Shown: positions 40,156-48,326 of the stretch, piece after piece
Layout: every line of letters begins with the position of its first letter
How positions within the stretch are numbered: position 1 is the stretch's first letter
Program-made: the position numbers and the translations under genes
Source of the DNA: VGTK01 sp046327915
Lineage (GTDB): Bacteria; Desulfobacterota; Binatia; UBA12015
Length of the DNA stretch: 64,000 nucleotides
Direction of reading: 5' to 3'
Assembly: GCA_046327915.1 (NCBI GenBank)
Contig: JAXLXO010000034.1
Span: forward strand, 1-64,000
The notes under the pieces: generated by a model
What the model was told of the DNA's origin: nothing
What the model saw: the letters and a program-made list of their open reading frames with translations, nothing else
Databases searched by the model: none

Positions 40156-41112
40156 TCAATGAAAGAACGTGCCATAACCCGTGCTCGGCGTGCCGCCGAA
40201 GGCCGACCGGAAGCCGCCCACGTTGCCGGGCACGACCGGACCATCCAGCGGCTCGGCATAGACGACGTACACGTCGGGTGCGAGGCCCTCGATCCGGTAC
40301 GTTCCGTCGGGCGCGCTGTAGGTCTGTGCGACCACCGGTCCGTTCACGCGCGCGGCGACGACCTGTGCCAGGTAGACCGACGCGCCGGCGACGCTGATGC
40401 GCCCCGCGAGAGCGCCGGTGCCGGCCAGAAAGCCGTCCTCGGGATAGAGCAGCGACGCCCCGATCCGGTCGTCCTCGGACGGAGTGCGCTGCTGGCCTTC
40501 GCCGCGATCGGTGAACGGGACCATGGTCGCCCGCGCGAGCCCGCTGTGCTCGAGGCCGAGGAAGTGTCCCGCCTCGTGCGTCGCGACCGACTCGAGGTCG
40601 TAGCTGCCGGCATCGACCGTCCCGGACGTGCTGAACGCGACGTCGCGCGAGAACACGATGTCGACGTCGACGAGGTTGCCGCTCGCGTCGCTGGTGAGGA
40701 ACGTCGCCGCCAGCACGCCGCTGCCGAGCGACTCGGTGGTGTTCAGCGTGACGAGGTTCACGCGGTCGTTCGCGTTCCGGTTGCGCGCGTTGCTGGTGCC
40801 GTCGAAGGCGAAGCGGATCGCGCTCGTGGAGAGATCCTCCCAGTGCCCGAACGCGCTCGCGATCACGTCGAGCGCGCCGCGGTCGCCGGTGACGTTGCCG
40901 CCGATGCCGGCGGAGATGCGCCACGGCACGCGCGCGTCGGGCAGCGCGCCCTGGTTCCAGCGTCGCGGCACGCCCTGCGACGACGGCACGTAGAGAAACG
41001 CGTACGCCTCCGCGCTCCGCGCGCGCGCCAGGAGATCGGTGCAGAGCGCGATCGCGAGCACCAGCAGCGACGCCGCGCGGCGCCGTGCCCCGCCTCGTGT
41101 GCGCGCGCTCAC
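40156..41112 (-). CDS. secreted matrixin-like (M10) zinc metalloprotease
   Basis: This encodes 318 residues from GTG 41112, which overlaps the upstream stop as GTGA. The signal region has a hydrophobic core to ~residue 24 and AEA near 36. The catalytic motif is HEAGHFLGLEHS, with zinc ligands H179, H183, H189 and base E180; the Met-turn is ATMVPF. After ~residue 225 a carboxypeptidase-regulatory-like beta-sandwich follows (LAGRISVAGASVYLAQV, YRIEGLAPDVYVVY). Matrixins cleave extracellular proteins. No propeptide cysteine switch is evident. It is third in an operon of secreted proteins. Confidence 0.9.
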   Translation of the reverse strand: MSARTRGGARRRAASLLVLAIALCTDLLARARSAEAYAFLYVPSSQGVPRRWNQGALPDARVPWRISAGIGGNVTGDRGALDVIASAFGHWEDLSTSAIRFAFDGTSNARNRNANDRVNLVTLNTTESLGSGVLAATFLTSDASGNLVDVDIVFSRDVAFSTSGTVDAGSYDLESVATHEAGHFLGLEHSGLARATMVPFTDRGEGQQRTPSEDDRIGASLLYPEDGFLAGTGALAGRISVAGASVYLAQVVAARVNGPVVAQTYSAPDGTYRIEGLAPDVYVVYAEPLDGPVVPGNVGGFRSAFGGTPSTGYGTFFH

Positions 41113-41699
41113 CGCGGCGTCGCTCCCGCCGCGATCGCGCGCACGTGGTCGAGCAGCTCGCCGACCGGGTGCACCCCGCCGTCGGCGAACACGCCGCCGA
41201 GCGTGCTCGACGTCCGCACCGCGGCGCCGGTCCCGGGCAGCGTGACGACCGGCATGTAGCCCAGCGCGAGCCCGACCACGCCGTTCGTGCCGTCGTCGCG
41301 CGGCTCGAGGAAGAGCACGACGTCGTCGCCCGCCTCCGAGAGCGGCGCGCCCGGCACGACGAGCTCGGTGTCGCCGGAGCGTCCGCCGAGCTGGCGCACG
41401 CTCACGACGTCCGGCGCCTCACCTTTCGCGCGGGCGACGACCGCGAAGCGTGCGACCGACTCGATGCGTCCGTCGGCGGTGCGCGTCACCGTGCGGTCGA
41501 TGCAGCGCGCACGAACGACGATGGTCGCGGTCCCGGTCAGCTGCTCGAGCGTCATCGGCACGAGCGTGAGCGCGCGCGCGATCCGAACCGCCGGTGCCAG
41601 CACCATGCAGACCGCGAGCAGCGTCGTCGCGAGCAGCAGCCGCGCGCGTCGCCGCATGCGATCGCGCGCGCGCGCACGGCAAGGCATCGCGTCGGTCAC
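41109..41699 (-). CDS. secreted protein of unknown function in matrixin operon
   Basis: This encodes 196 residues from GTG 41699, overlapping the previous stop as GTGA. ATG 41657 is an alternative that gives a cleaner signal peptide (MRRRARLLLATTLLAV...RIARA). The mature part is beta-rich: LTLVPMTLEQLTGTATIVV, DTELVVPGAPLSEAGDDVVLFLEP and YMPVVTLPGTGAAVR. I recall similar proteins next to matrixin genes in deltaproteobacterial genomes but know no function. The 4-base overlaps on both sides imply co-translation with the protease. Confidence 0.7.
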   Translation of the reverse strand: MTDAMPCRARARDRMRRRARLLLATTLLAVCMVLAPAVRIARALTLVPMTLEQLTGTATIVVRARCIDRTVTRTADGRIESVARFAVVARAKGEAPDVVSVRQLGGRSGDTELVVPGAPLSEAGDDVVLFLEPRDDGTNGVVGLALGYMPVVTLPGTGAAVRTSSTLGGVFADGGVHPVGELLDHVRAIAAGATPR

Positions 41700-42172
41700 G
41701 ACGTGACCTCGATTCCGCCCGAGAGCGTCGCGAGCTCGAAGCCGCGGATCGCGACGATCGAGTACAGCCCGGGCGGCGCGTCCGGCGGGACGACGAGGGA
41801 GAGCACCGCCGCCGGCTGGGTCGTTCCCGACCCGCCCGCGGTCTCGCCGTAGCGGATCACGTTCGCCTGGAAGCCGATGCCGAGGACCACGAAGCCAGTG
41901 CCGGGCTCCATGCCGGGGCCCATCAGGCCGATGGTCGCGGTCTCGCCGCGCGCGACCTCGATGCCCGTCGCACGCAGCACGATCCGACCGTCGGCGTCCG
42001 CGCGGCCGATGCCGAGGATGTTGACGTTCGCCGACGGCTGCGTCGGCACCGTCACGTCGGCGGCGATGGTCTCCTGCGGCCGCACCACGACCGGGTGGCA
42101 GGCGGCGAGGACCGGCAGCAGGGCGAGGAGCGCCAGCAAGGAGACGACCGGCAACGTCCGCGCACCACGCAC
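41696..42172 (-). CDS. putative lipoprotein heading the matrixin operon
   Basis: This encodes 158 residues from GTG 42172; a TTG shortly after is an alternative start. The signal peptide ends in lipobox LPVLAAC, predicting a lipid anchor. The rest is a compact all-beta domain (RIVLRATGIEVARGETATIGL, TGFVVLGIGFQANVIRYGE, AVLSLVVPPDAPPGLYSIV), resembling an immunoglobulin-like fold. Function is unknown. It is divergent from the peptidoglycan-binding protein at 42237, with 64 bases between. Confidence 0.7.
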   Translation of the reverse strand: MRGARTLPVVSLLALLALLPVLAACHPVVVRPQETIAADVTVPTQPSANVNILGIGRADADGRIVLRATGIEVARGETATIGLMGPGMEPGTGFVVLGIGFQANVIRYGETAGGSGTTQPAAVLSLVVPPDAPPGLYSIVAIRGFELATLSGGIEVTS

Positions 42173-42236
42173 CGCCCCGGTATACCGGCGACGACCAGCC
42201 TTGACCACTCGCGACGACCCGCGATACGACCGCGGG

Positions 42237-42617
42237 ATGAGCCACTCGCGCTTCCGCCGCTTCGCCCTCGCGTCCGCCCTGCTGCTCGGCCTCGCCGCTC
42301 CCGCGTGCAAGATCCCGACGGACCAGGATCGCGCCAAGGCCGCCGAGGAGAGTGCCAAGAAGTCGCTGGTCGCGATCGACCACGCCGCGCTCGAGCAGAA
42401 GGTCGACCCCGAGAAGGTCAAGAAGATCCAGCAGCAGCTGACCGCGGTGAAGGACTACAAGGGCGACGTCAACGGCAAGCTCGACCAGGTGACGGTGAAC
42501 GCCTACGAGGCCTTCCAGCGCAGCAACGGCCTCTTCCCGGACGGGATGCTGAACGACAAGACGCTCAAGCTGCTCGAGGAAGCGGCCGCGAAGGCGGGCG
42601 CACCGGCGAAGGGCTGA
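42237..42617 (+). CDS. peptidoglycan-binding-domain lipoprotein
   Basis: This encodes 126 residues with lipobox LAAPAC (C24). A charged helical linker (AKAAEESAKKSLVAIDHAAL) precedes a PG_binding_1 domain (GDVNGKLDQVTVNAYEAFQRSNGLFPDGMLNDKTL). It probably tethers the outer membrane to peptidoglycan. The stop codon lies in the first copy of the 26-base tandem repeat that separates it from the convergent glycosylase gene. Confidence 0.82.
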   Translation: MSHSRFRRFALASALLLGLAAPACKIPTDQDRAKAAEESAKKSLVAIDHAALEQKVDPEKVKKIQQQLTAVKDYKGDVNGKLDQVTVNAYEAFQRSNGLFPDGMLNDKTLKLLEEAAAKAGAPAKG

Positions 42618-42667
42618 TCGGGCGCGACACGCCCGTCACACGATCGGGCGCGACGCGCCCGTCACAC
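42616..42667. repeat. two tandem 26-base hairpin repeats at converging stops
   Basis: Units 42616-42641 and 42642-42667 differ at one base. Each contains GGGCG...CGCCC, able to form a small hairpin. The plus-strand stop (42615-42617) and the minus-strand stop (42636-42638) both fall in or at the first unit, and the second unit encodes the last residues of the glycosylase. They probably act as a double terminator. Confidence 0.75.
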
Positions 42668-43358
42668 GAGCGCGCGCGCGTGCGAGCACCGACGACAGCA
42701 TCGCGCGCGTGAGCCGTCCGGTCTGCGTGTTCTGACGGCTCGGGTGGTACGAGCCGAGCAGCACGCGGCGCGCGTCGATCGCGATCTCGGCCTCGTGTCC
42801 GAAGCGCGGTCGCGGCCGGAACGCGACGCCCTCCTCCGCGAGCGCCGCGAGCACCGCGTCCCACGCGATCTGTCCGAGCGCGAGCACGACGCGTGCGCGC
42901 GTGAGCAACGCGAGCTCGCGCACGAGGAACGCCCTGCACGCGGTGATCTCGGCCGGGCTCGGACGGTTGCCGGGCGGCGCGCAGTGCGCCGCCGCGGTGA
43001 CGTACGCGTCGCGCAGCACGAGACCGTCGCCGCGGTGCGCGGACTCTGCGTGGCTCGCGAAGCCCGCCTCGTGCAGCGCGCGATAGAGCCACGCGCCGCT
43101 GTCGTCGCCGGTGAACATCCGTCCGGTCCGGTTCGCACCGTGCGCGGCCGGCGCGAGGCCGACGATGACGAGGCGCGCACGCGGATCGCCGAACGACGGC
43201 ACCGGACGGCCCCAGTAGTCCTGCTCGCGGAAGCGCCGCACCTTGACGCGCGCGGTCTCCGCGCAGTGCGCGCGCAGCCGCGGGCAGCGCGCGCACGCGA
43301 CCACCTCGTCGGCGAGCGCGCGGATGCCGGCGACGGCCGGCCCGGGCTTCCGCGGCAT
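42636..43358 (-). CDS. family 5 uracil-DNA glycosylase (UdgB-like)
   Basis: This encodes 240 residues. Motif A is GLAPAAHGANRTGRMF and motif B is GSYHPSRQNT, both diagnostic of family 5 enzymes, which remove uracil and other deaminated bases from DNA. Family 4Fe-4S cysteines are present (ACARCP at 22 and 25, others in TAAAHCAPPGN and ITACRAF). The active-site Asp of family 1 is absent, as expected. ATG 43358 is only 4 bases from the stop of the sugar transferase, so it is read as the last gene of the glycan operon. Confidence 0.93.
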   Translation of the reverse strand: MPRKPGPAVAGIRALADEVVACARCPRLRAHCAETARVKVRRFREQDYWGRPVPSFGDPRARLVIVGLAPAAHGANRTGRMFTGDDSGAWLYRALHEAGFASHAESAHRGDGLVLRDAYVTAAAHCAPPGNRPSPAEITACRAFLVRELALLTRARVVLALGQIAWDAVLAALAEEGVAFRPRPRFGHEAEIAIDARRVLLGSYHPSRQNTQTGRLTRAMLSSVLARARARVTGASRPIV

Positions 43359-43362
43359 GCGC

Positions 43363-44445
43363 TCAGACGCCGCGCCGCGCGGCGAGCGTGCGCACCGTCG
43401 CGGCGAGAATGCGCAGGTCGAGGCCGAGCGAGGGGTTGTGGACGTACGCGAGGTCGTGACGCAGCTTGCCCGCTGGCGAGGTGTGGTACTCGCCGCGCAC
43501 CTGCGCGAGCCCCGTGATCCCGGGCCTCACGAGCCAGCGCTCGCGGTAGCCCGGGATCTCGCGCGCGAGCACGTCCGCGAACTCGGGACGCTCCGGCCGC
43601 GGCCCGACGAGGCTCATCGTTCCGTTCAGCACGTTCAGCAGCTGCGGGATCTCGTCGACGCGCGTCGCGCGCAGGAGGCGACCGACCGGCGTGACGCGCT
43701 CGTCGCCGTCGTGCGCCAGCACCGGACCCGTCGCCCGCTCGGCGTCGTCGTGCATCGTACGCAGCTTGTAGATCACGAACTCGTGGCCGTCACGGCCGAC
43801 GCGCCGCTGCCGGAACAGCACCGGCCCGCGCGACGTGAGCCGCACCGCGAGCGCCGCGGGCAGCAGCAGCAGCGGCAGCGCGATCACCAGCAGCGCCGTC
43901 GCGAGCAGGTGGTCGAGGACGTGCTTGACGCGGAACGACGCGGCCGGCGCGCGCGCGACGTCGATCAGCGGCACGTCGCCCAGGTGTCGCGCGGCGACGC
44001 GTCCGATGCGCAGCTCGTACACCGACGGCACGACGGAAACGCGGATCCGGAACGCGCGCGACGTCGCACGGAGGACCGCATCCAGCAGCCGCCCGCTGCC
44101 CGCCTCGCCCGGCACGACGACGACCTCGTCGACACGGTGCACGCGCGTGACTCGCGCGAGGTCCGGCAGCGCGCCGAGCCAGCGGATCCGGTCCGCGGCG
44201 TGCGGCGACGGACGCGCGGCACGCGACGCCGCCGCGCGGAGCGCACCGGCGAGCTCGAAGCCGGCGCCGCCGCCCGACGCGATCTGCTCGCGCAGCGCGC
44301 GCACGTCGTCCGGCGCGCCGACGAGCAGCACGCGACGCCGTCGCGCACGCGGCCACCGGAAGCGGACGCGGGCACCGGGGTCGCGCGTGCGGACGTGCGG
44401 CAGGGCACGCACGTCCGCGCCGAGCGTCAGCTCGCCTGCTCCCAC
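43363..44445 (-). CDS. phosphoglycosyl transferase (bacterial sugar transferase) without N-terminal helices
   Basis: This encodes about 360 residues. The start is uncertain: GTG 44445 overlaps the upstream gene by 19 bases, and GTG 44412 is the alternative. The C-terminal half is a PF02397 domain: one re-entrant helix (LLATALLVIALPLLLLP), VGRDGHEFVIYKLRTM, ATRVDEIPQLLNVLNGTMSLVGPRPE and RPGITGLAQVRGEY. It moves a sugar phosphate onto undecaprenyl phosphate to begin glycan assembly. The N-terminal half is a Rossmann-like domain (VLLVGAPDDVRALREQI), but the four or five membrane helices usual in WbaP-type proteins are missing. Confidence 0.88.
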   Translation of the reverse strand: MGAGELTLGADVRALPHVRTRDPGARVRFRWPRARRRRVLLVGAPDDVRALREQIASGGGAGFELAGALRAAASRAARPSPHAADRIRWLGALPDLARVTRVHRVDEVVVVPGEAGSGRLLDAVLRATSRAFRIRVSVVPSVYELRIGRVAARHLGDVPLIDVARAPAASFRVKHVLDHLLATALLVIALPLLLLPAALAVRLTSRGPVLFRQRRVGRDGHEFVIYKLRTMHDDAERATGPVLAHDGDERVTPVGRLLRATRVDEIPQLLNVLNGTMSLVGPRPERPEFADVLAREIPGYRERWLVRPGITGLAQVRGEYHTSPAGKLRHDLAYVHNPSLGLDLRILAATVRTLAARRGV

Positions 44446-45290
44446 CGCGGTGCGACCGTCACCACCGGCGGCGACGACGCGGCCTCCTCGATCCGGCGGT
44501 AGAGCGGCTCGCGCGAGAACAGGTAGCCGTGCGTCCGGTACAGGTGCGCGAGGCCGCGGATGTGGCGCACGGTGAGCGCGTTCAGGCGGCGTCGCGTGAC
44601 GCGCTGGCACTCGTGGCGCACGATCGCGTCGCCGACGTACGTCACGCGCCAGCCGCGCAGCCGCATGCGCAGGCAGAAGTCGACGTCCTCCGGTCCGTAG
44701 AAGATGCGCTCGTCCAGCCAGCCGACCGAGTACAGCGCCGACATGCGGATCGCCTGGCAGGCGCCGACGACGTAGTCGACGTCGCGCACTCCGGTGTGGT
44801 CCCAGTCCGCGAGCTCGACCTCGCGCAGCCAGCGCTCTCCCATGTTGCCCGGCAGCTGGCGGACCACCTTGTCGATCACCGTCGGGAAGAGCTGGCAGCT
44901 CGCCTGGATCGTGTCGTCCGGCAGCACGAGGCGCGGACCGCACACGCCGACCGACGGCGTCGCCTCGAGGAAGCTCAGCAGGCGCGCGAAGGCGCCGGGC
45001 TGCACGACGGTGTCGACGTCGAGAATGATCGACACCGGCGAGCGCGCCAGCGCGAGCCCCTGGTTGCGCGCCGCCGCGACGCCGCGGTTCACCTGGTTCT
45101 GCACCAGGCGCGCATCGGGCACGAGCTCGCGCACGATGTCGGGTGTCCCGTCGGTCGACCCGTTGTCGATGACGATCACGTCGCCGCGATAGCCCGGCGC
45201 CGCGTCGCGCAGCGACGCGAGGCACGCGCGCACGTGCTGGCGCGAGTTCCAGGTGAGGATGATGACCGTGTAGTCGGCACGCAGATTCAT
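44427..45290 (-). CDS. family 2 glycosyltransferase (rhamnosyltransferase-like)
   Basis: This encodes 287 residues from ATG 45290 (ATGA overlap with the previous gene). The GT-A fold shows YTVIILTWNSRQHV, the nucleotide-site IDNGSTDGTPD, metal motif LDVDTVV and the acceptor-side FYGPEDVDFCLRMRLRGW, typical of the rhamnosyltransferase/WbbL-like subgroup. It adds one sugar to the lipid-linked glycan in the cytoplasm. Donor and linkage are unknown. Confidence 0.9.
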   Translation of the reverse strand: MNLRADYTVIILTWNSRQHVRACLASLRDAAPGYRGDVIVIDNGSTDGTPDIVRELVPDARLVQNQVNRGVAAARNQGLALARSPVSIILDVDTVVQPGAFARLLSFLEATPSVGVCGPRLVLPDDTIQASCQLFPTVIDKVVRQLPGNMGERWLREVELADWDHTGVRDVDYVVGACQAIRMSALYSVGWLDERIFYGPEDVDFCLRMRLRGWRVTYVGDAIVRHECQRVTRRRLNALTVRHIRGLAHLYRTHGYLFSREPLYRRIEEAASSPPVVTVAPRWEQAS

Positions 45291-46255
45291 GGCACCTCGG
45301 TGGGATGCGGCTTGCTCGACGCGATCGGCGACCAGGCAACGGTGCGCCCGCGCCGCGCGGCGAGCTCGGCGAGCGCCCGCGCGGTGAAGCGCACGCCGAG
45401 ATTGACGGCGACCAGCGGAACGTCGGACGGCCCGAGCCCCGCGAACATCTCGCTCCAGCGATAGCGCGCGATCGGCTGCTCCGTGCGGCCTTCGTGCCGA
45501 CGCTCGTCGCGGATCTGCAGCTTGCCGGCTTCCGTTCGCATGCGCTCGCGGAAGTAGTCGGCGAGCGTCGTCGGCGGATGGAAGCGGACCTCCGCGTCGC
45601 GCACGGTGCGCAGCGCGTCGTTGCCGAGCCGCGCCGACAGCCAGCCGTCCTCGAGCAGCAGCCCCTCGGGCATGCGCTCGACGGCCGACGTGCGCATCAC
45701 GTAGAGCCGTCCGCCGACGACCTGGAAGTCGAAGCGGTACGGAATCGCCGCGGCGCGTGCGACGAGCGTGGCGCTGCGCGCGACGGCGGCCGACGTCTCC
45801 GACGCGAACGGCTCGAACACCGGCACCTGGCGCGCGCTGGCGAGCAGGACGTCCGGTGAAGAGTCGAGCGCCGCGACCAGCTTCGCGAGCGCGTCGGGTG
45901 CGACCTCGACGTCGGCATCGCAGAACGCGATCAGCGGCGTCGTGCAGGTCGCGCGAACGAGATTCCACGCGCGCGCCTTGTCGGCGCGCGCGTCCACGAT
46001 CACGCGCGCCGTGCCCGGCGTCTGTCGCGCCACCATCGCGTGCGCGGCGGCGAGCGCAGCGCCGGATCCCGCCGGACCGTTCACGCAGATCGCGAAGTCC
46101 ACCTCGCGGCCCGCGGTGGCGAGCCGCGTCGCGGCGTCCTCGAGCGAGCGCAGCGTGCGCTCGAGCGCGGGCTCGTCGGCGCGGCAAAGGACCGCGACGG
46201 TGACGGCGTCGCGCACCGGGGTGCCACCGGACGAGGTACGAGGCGCGTCGCTCAC
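45287..46255 (-). CDS. family 2 glycosyltransferase
   Basis: This encodes 322 residues from GTG 46255 (GTGA overlap). It shows TVAVLCRADEPALERTLRSLEDA, metal motif FCDADVEVAP and acceptor region LLLEDGWLSARLG. The C-terminal part (TTLADYFRERMRTEAGKLQI) is amphipathic and resembles the membrane-binding tail of processive family-2 enzymes. It lacks the usual DNGSxDGT motif, so it is a more divergent member than its neighbours. Confidence 0.82.
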   Translation of the reverse strand: MSDAPRTSSGGTPVRDAVTVAVLCRADEPALERTLRSLEDAATRLATAGREVDFAICVNGPAGSGAALAAAHAMVARQTPGTARVIVDARADKARAWNLVRATCTTPLIAFCDADVEVAPDALAKLVAALDSSPDVLLASARQVPVFEPFASETSAAVARSATLVARAAAIPYRFDFQVVGGRLYVMRTSAVERMPEGLLLEDGWLSARLGNDALRTVRDAEVRFHPPTTLADYFRERMRTEAGKLQIRDERRHEGRTEQPIARYRWSEMFAGLGPSDVPLVAVNLGVRFTARALAELAARRGRTVAWSPIASSKPHPTEVP

Positions 46256-47190
46256 GGCTTCCCCGCCGCGGTCGCAGGAACGTGCGGTCCACTTCCCGAC
46301 ATCCCCGCGTGCACGAGCCCGCCCCGGACCGCGACACCGGCGAGCGCCGCATAGCGCTCCGCGAGCGGCGATCCGGACAGCCGGTAGGCGATCGCGCGCG
46401 CGCCGAACGTCGACGCCGCGAGCGCCCGCAGCAGCACGGTCGCGGCAGCACCGTGGCGATGACGGTGAAACGCGAGCTGACTCGCGAAGATCGCGGCCGC
46501 CCGGCGCTCTCCGAGGAGTTCGCGTCCGGCCGCGTTGCCTTCGTGCAGGATGGACACCTGCGGCAAATAGACGACGGCCTTACCGGATTCGTGCACCCGA
46601 AAGCACAAATCCATGTCCTCGGCGTAGAGAAAGTAGCGCTCGTCGAAGCCGCCGAGCGCCAGCAGCTCGTCGCGGCGGCCGAGCAGGAAGGCCCCGTGGC
46701 ACCAGTCGATCGCCACCGGATCGGGCCCCTCGGGGGCGCTCATGCGCTCGTGCGACGGCCGGCGGAGTGCCGCGAGCGAGAAGAACGGCTCGACGGTCGG
46801 CAGGACGTTGCCCTGCCCGTCGCGCTGCGCGACGCCGACGAGGCCCACGTCCGGCCGGCGGTCGAGGATCGCGAGCGCTGCGGCGATCGCGTCGTCCGAC
46901 ACGATCGCGTCGGGATTGAGGAACAGCACGCAACGTCCGCGGGCTTCGCGCAGACCCCGATTCGCGGCGCGGCCGAAGCCGAGGTTCGCGTCGTTCACGA
47001 CCAGGCGCACGTCCGGGTGCCGCTCGCGCAGGAGCGCGATGCTGCCGTCGCGCGACGCGTTGTCCACCACGACGAGCTCGCGACCGTCGCCGCGGGCCGC
47101 GTCGAGGCACGCGCCGAGGTACGCGGCGCCGTTCCAGTTGACCACGACGACGCTCAGCGTGACGGCCGCCGGCTGCGACGTCGTGCTCAC
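46252..47190 (-). CDS. family 2 glycosyltransferase
   Basis: This encodes 312 residues from GTG 47190 (GTGA overlap). LSVVVVNWNGAAYLGACLDA, VVVDNASRDGS, metal-site LFLNPDAIVS and FLYAEDMDLCFRVHESG are the marks of the rhamnosyltransferase-like GT2 group. The C-terminal ~70 residues contain a His-rich helix (FHRHRHGAAATVLL) that may contact the membrane. It is part of the long glycan operon. Confidence 0.9.
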   Translation of the reverse strand: MSTTSQPAAVTLSVVVVNWNGAAYLGACLDAARGDGRELVVVDNASRDGSIALLRERHPDVRLVVNDANLGFGRAANRGLREARGRCVLFLNPDAIVSDDAIAAALAILDRRPDVGLVGVAQRDGQGNVLPTVEPFFSLAALRRPSHERMSAPEGPDPVAIDWCHGAFLLGRRDELLALGGFDERYFLYAEDMDLCFRVHESGKAVVYLPQVSILHEGNAAGRELLGERRAAAIFASQLAFHRHRHGAAATVLLRALAASTFGARAIAYRLSGSPLAERYAALAGVAVRGGLVHAGMSGSGPHVPATAAGKP

Positions 47191-48326
47191 GACCAGAAGC
47201 GCAGCCCCCGATACGCGTGGCAGGCGTCGCCGAGGATCAGCTTGTACGCGCGCGGCTCCTGCGCCTGCAGCGTCTCGAGGTCGTGCTGGCCGGCGAGCCG
47301 TGACACGATCGCCGCGAGTTGCTCGCGCGCCTGCGTCACGGTCTGCGTCTGCGCCGCGTCGAGCTGGAAGACGTCGTATTGCGCCGCGTAGCCCAGGTCC
47401 TCGACGGCGTGCCCGAGGAAGGTGAGCTTCGCCGCGTCCGCGTTGAGCCGCACCATCGGATGGTCGCCGCGCAGCGACAGGTCGATCAGCTGTGGCTCCG
47501 CGCGCATGCGGAACAGCAGCGCCTTCAGGAGCCGCTCCGTGTGCGGCCGCAGGTCGCCGACCGTGTAGCCGTTCCGCAGCGCGTCGATGAGCCCGTAGAG
47601 CATGTGCGTACCGTTGCACGCCGAGCGCTGGATCGTGCCGCGCGCGTACGGCGTCGCGCCCGCCATCGCGGCGAACGTCTCGGAGTACGCGGCGTCGGTC
47701 TCACGGAGGTGACGCTGCACGATGTCCGACACGTGGATGTCGAGACCGCGCGCGGTCTTGAACGTGTCGCGGTCCTGCGGGAACTCGTGCGTGAGCACGC
47801 TCACCATCCACGACAGCTCGTCCGTGATCTCCTTCGGGTCGAGCAGCGCCTCGCTGCCCGAGAGGATCTCGCGTCGCGTGAAGCGTCCGACCGGCGTGAC
47901 GAAGGCGCGCTCGTAGGGCACCTCGGTGACCTGAAGGATCTGCAGGAAGTGGAACGGGTGCCGCTCGACGTCCGTCGGGAAGTACGGATACTTCTTGACG
48001 TCGACCGTCTGCGTGCGGAGCGTCTCCGCGACCAGCGCGTCGACCACGGGCTTGCCGTTCGCCTTGACGTCGGCGCCGAGCGCGAGCACGACGTGCGCCT
48101 GCACCCACGGGTCGTCGCTGGTCAGCGCGCGCTGCAGGATGAACTCGCGCAGCAGGTCGATGGTTTCGGCGCTCGAGAAGCGCGCAGCGCTCGCGGCGGG
48201 CTTCGGCGTCGCGGCCGGCGGCGCCTGCGCGAAGACGCGCGAGGCCCCGCCGAAGGCGAGACGTGCGAACACCGCGCCGCCCGCGAGGGCGCCGGCGCGG
48301 CAGGCTTGTCGGCGCGTCAAGCGCAT
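47187..48326 (-). CDS. Tat-exported protein of unknown function
   Basis: This encodes 379 residues. The N-terminus MRLTRRQACRAGALAGGAVF, with the twin Arg followed by a moderately hydrophobic stretch and AQA, is a plausible Tat signal. The mature protein is mostly helical and has recurring His-containing segments (DVERHPFHFLQILQ, SVLTHEFPQDRDTFKTARG, VSDIVQRHLRETDAAY, RSACNGTHMLYGLIDAL). I recall similar sequences only as hypothetical proteins. It overlaps glycosyltransferase genes at both ends (10 and 4 bases), so a role in glycan handling in the periplasm is likely but unproven. Confidence 0.65.
   Translation of the reverse strand: MRLTRRQACRAGALAGGAVFARLAFGGASRVFAQAPPAATPKPAASAARFSSAETIDLLREFILQRALTSDDPWVQAHVVLALGADVKANGKPVVDALVAETLRTQTVDVKKYPYFPTDVERHPFHFLQILQVTEVPYERAFVTPVGRFTRREILSGSEALLDPKEITDELSWMVSVLTHEFPQDRDTFKTARGLDIHVSDIVQRHLRETDAAYSETFAAMAGATPYARGTIQRSACNGTHMLYGLIDALRNGYTVGDLRPHTERLLKALLFRMRAEPQLIDLSLRGDHPMVRLNADAAKLTFLGHAVEDLGYAAQYDVFQLDAAQTQTVTQAREQLAAIVSRLAGQHDLETLQAQEPRAYKLILGDACHAYRGLRFWS

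Noticed and set aside
42616..42667. CRISPR-like repeat
   Set aside because: Only two units, with no spacer between them; better explained as duplicated terminator hairpins.
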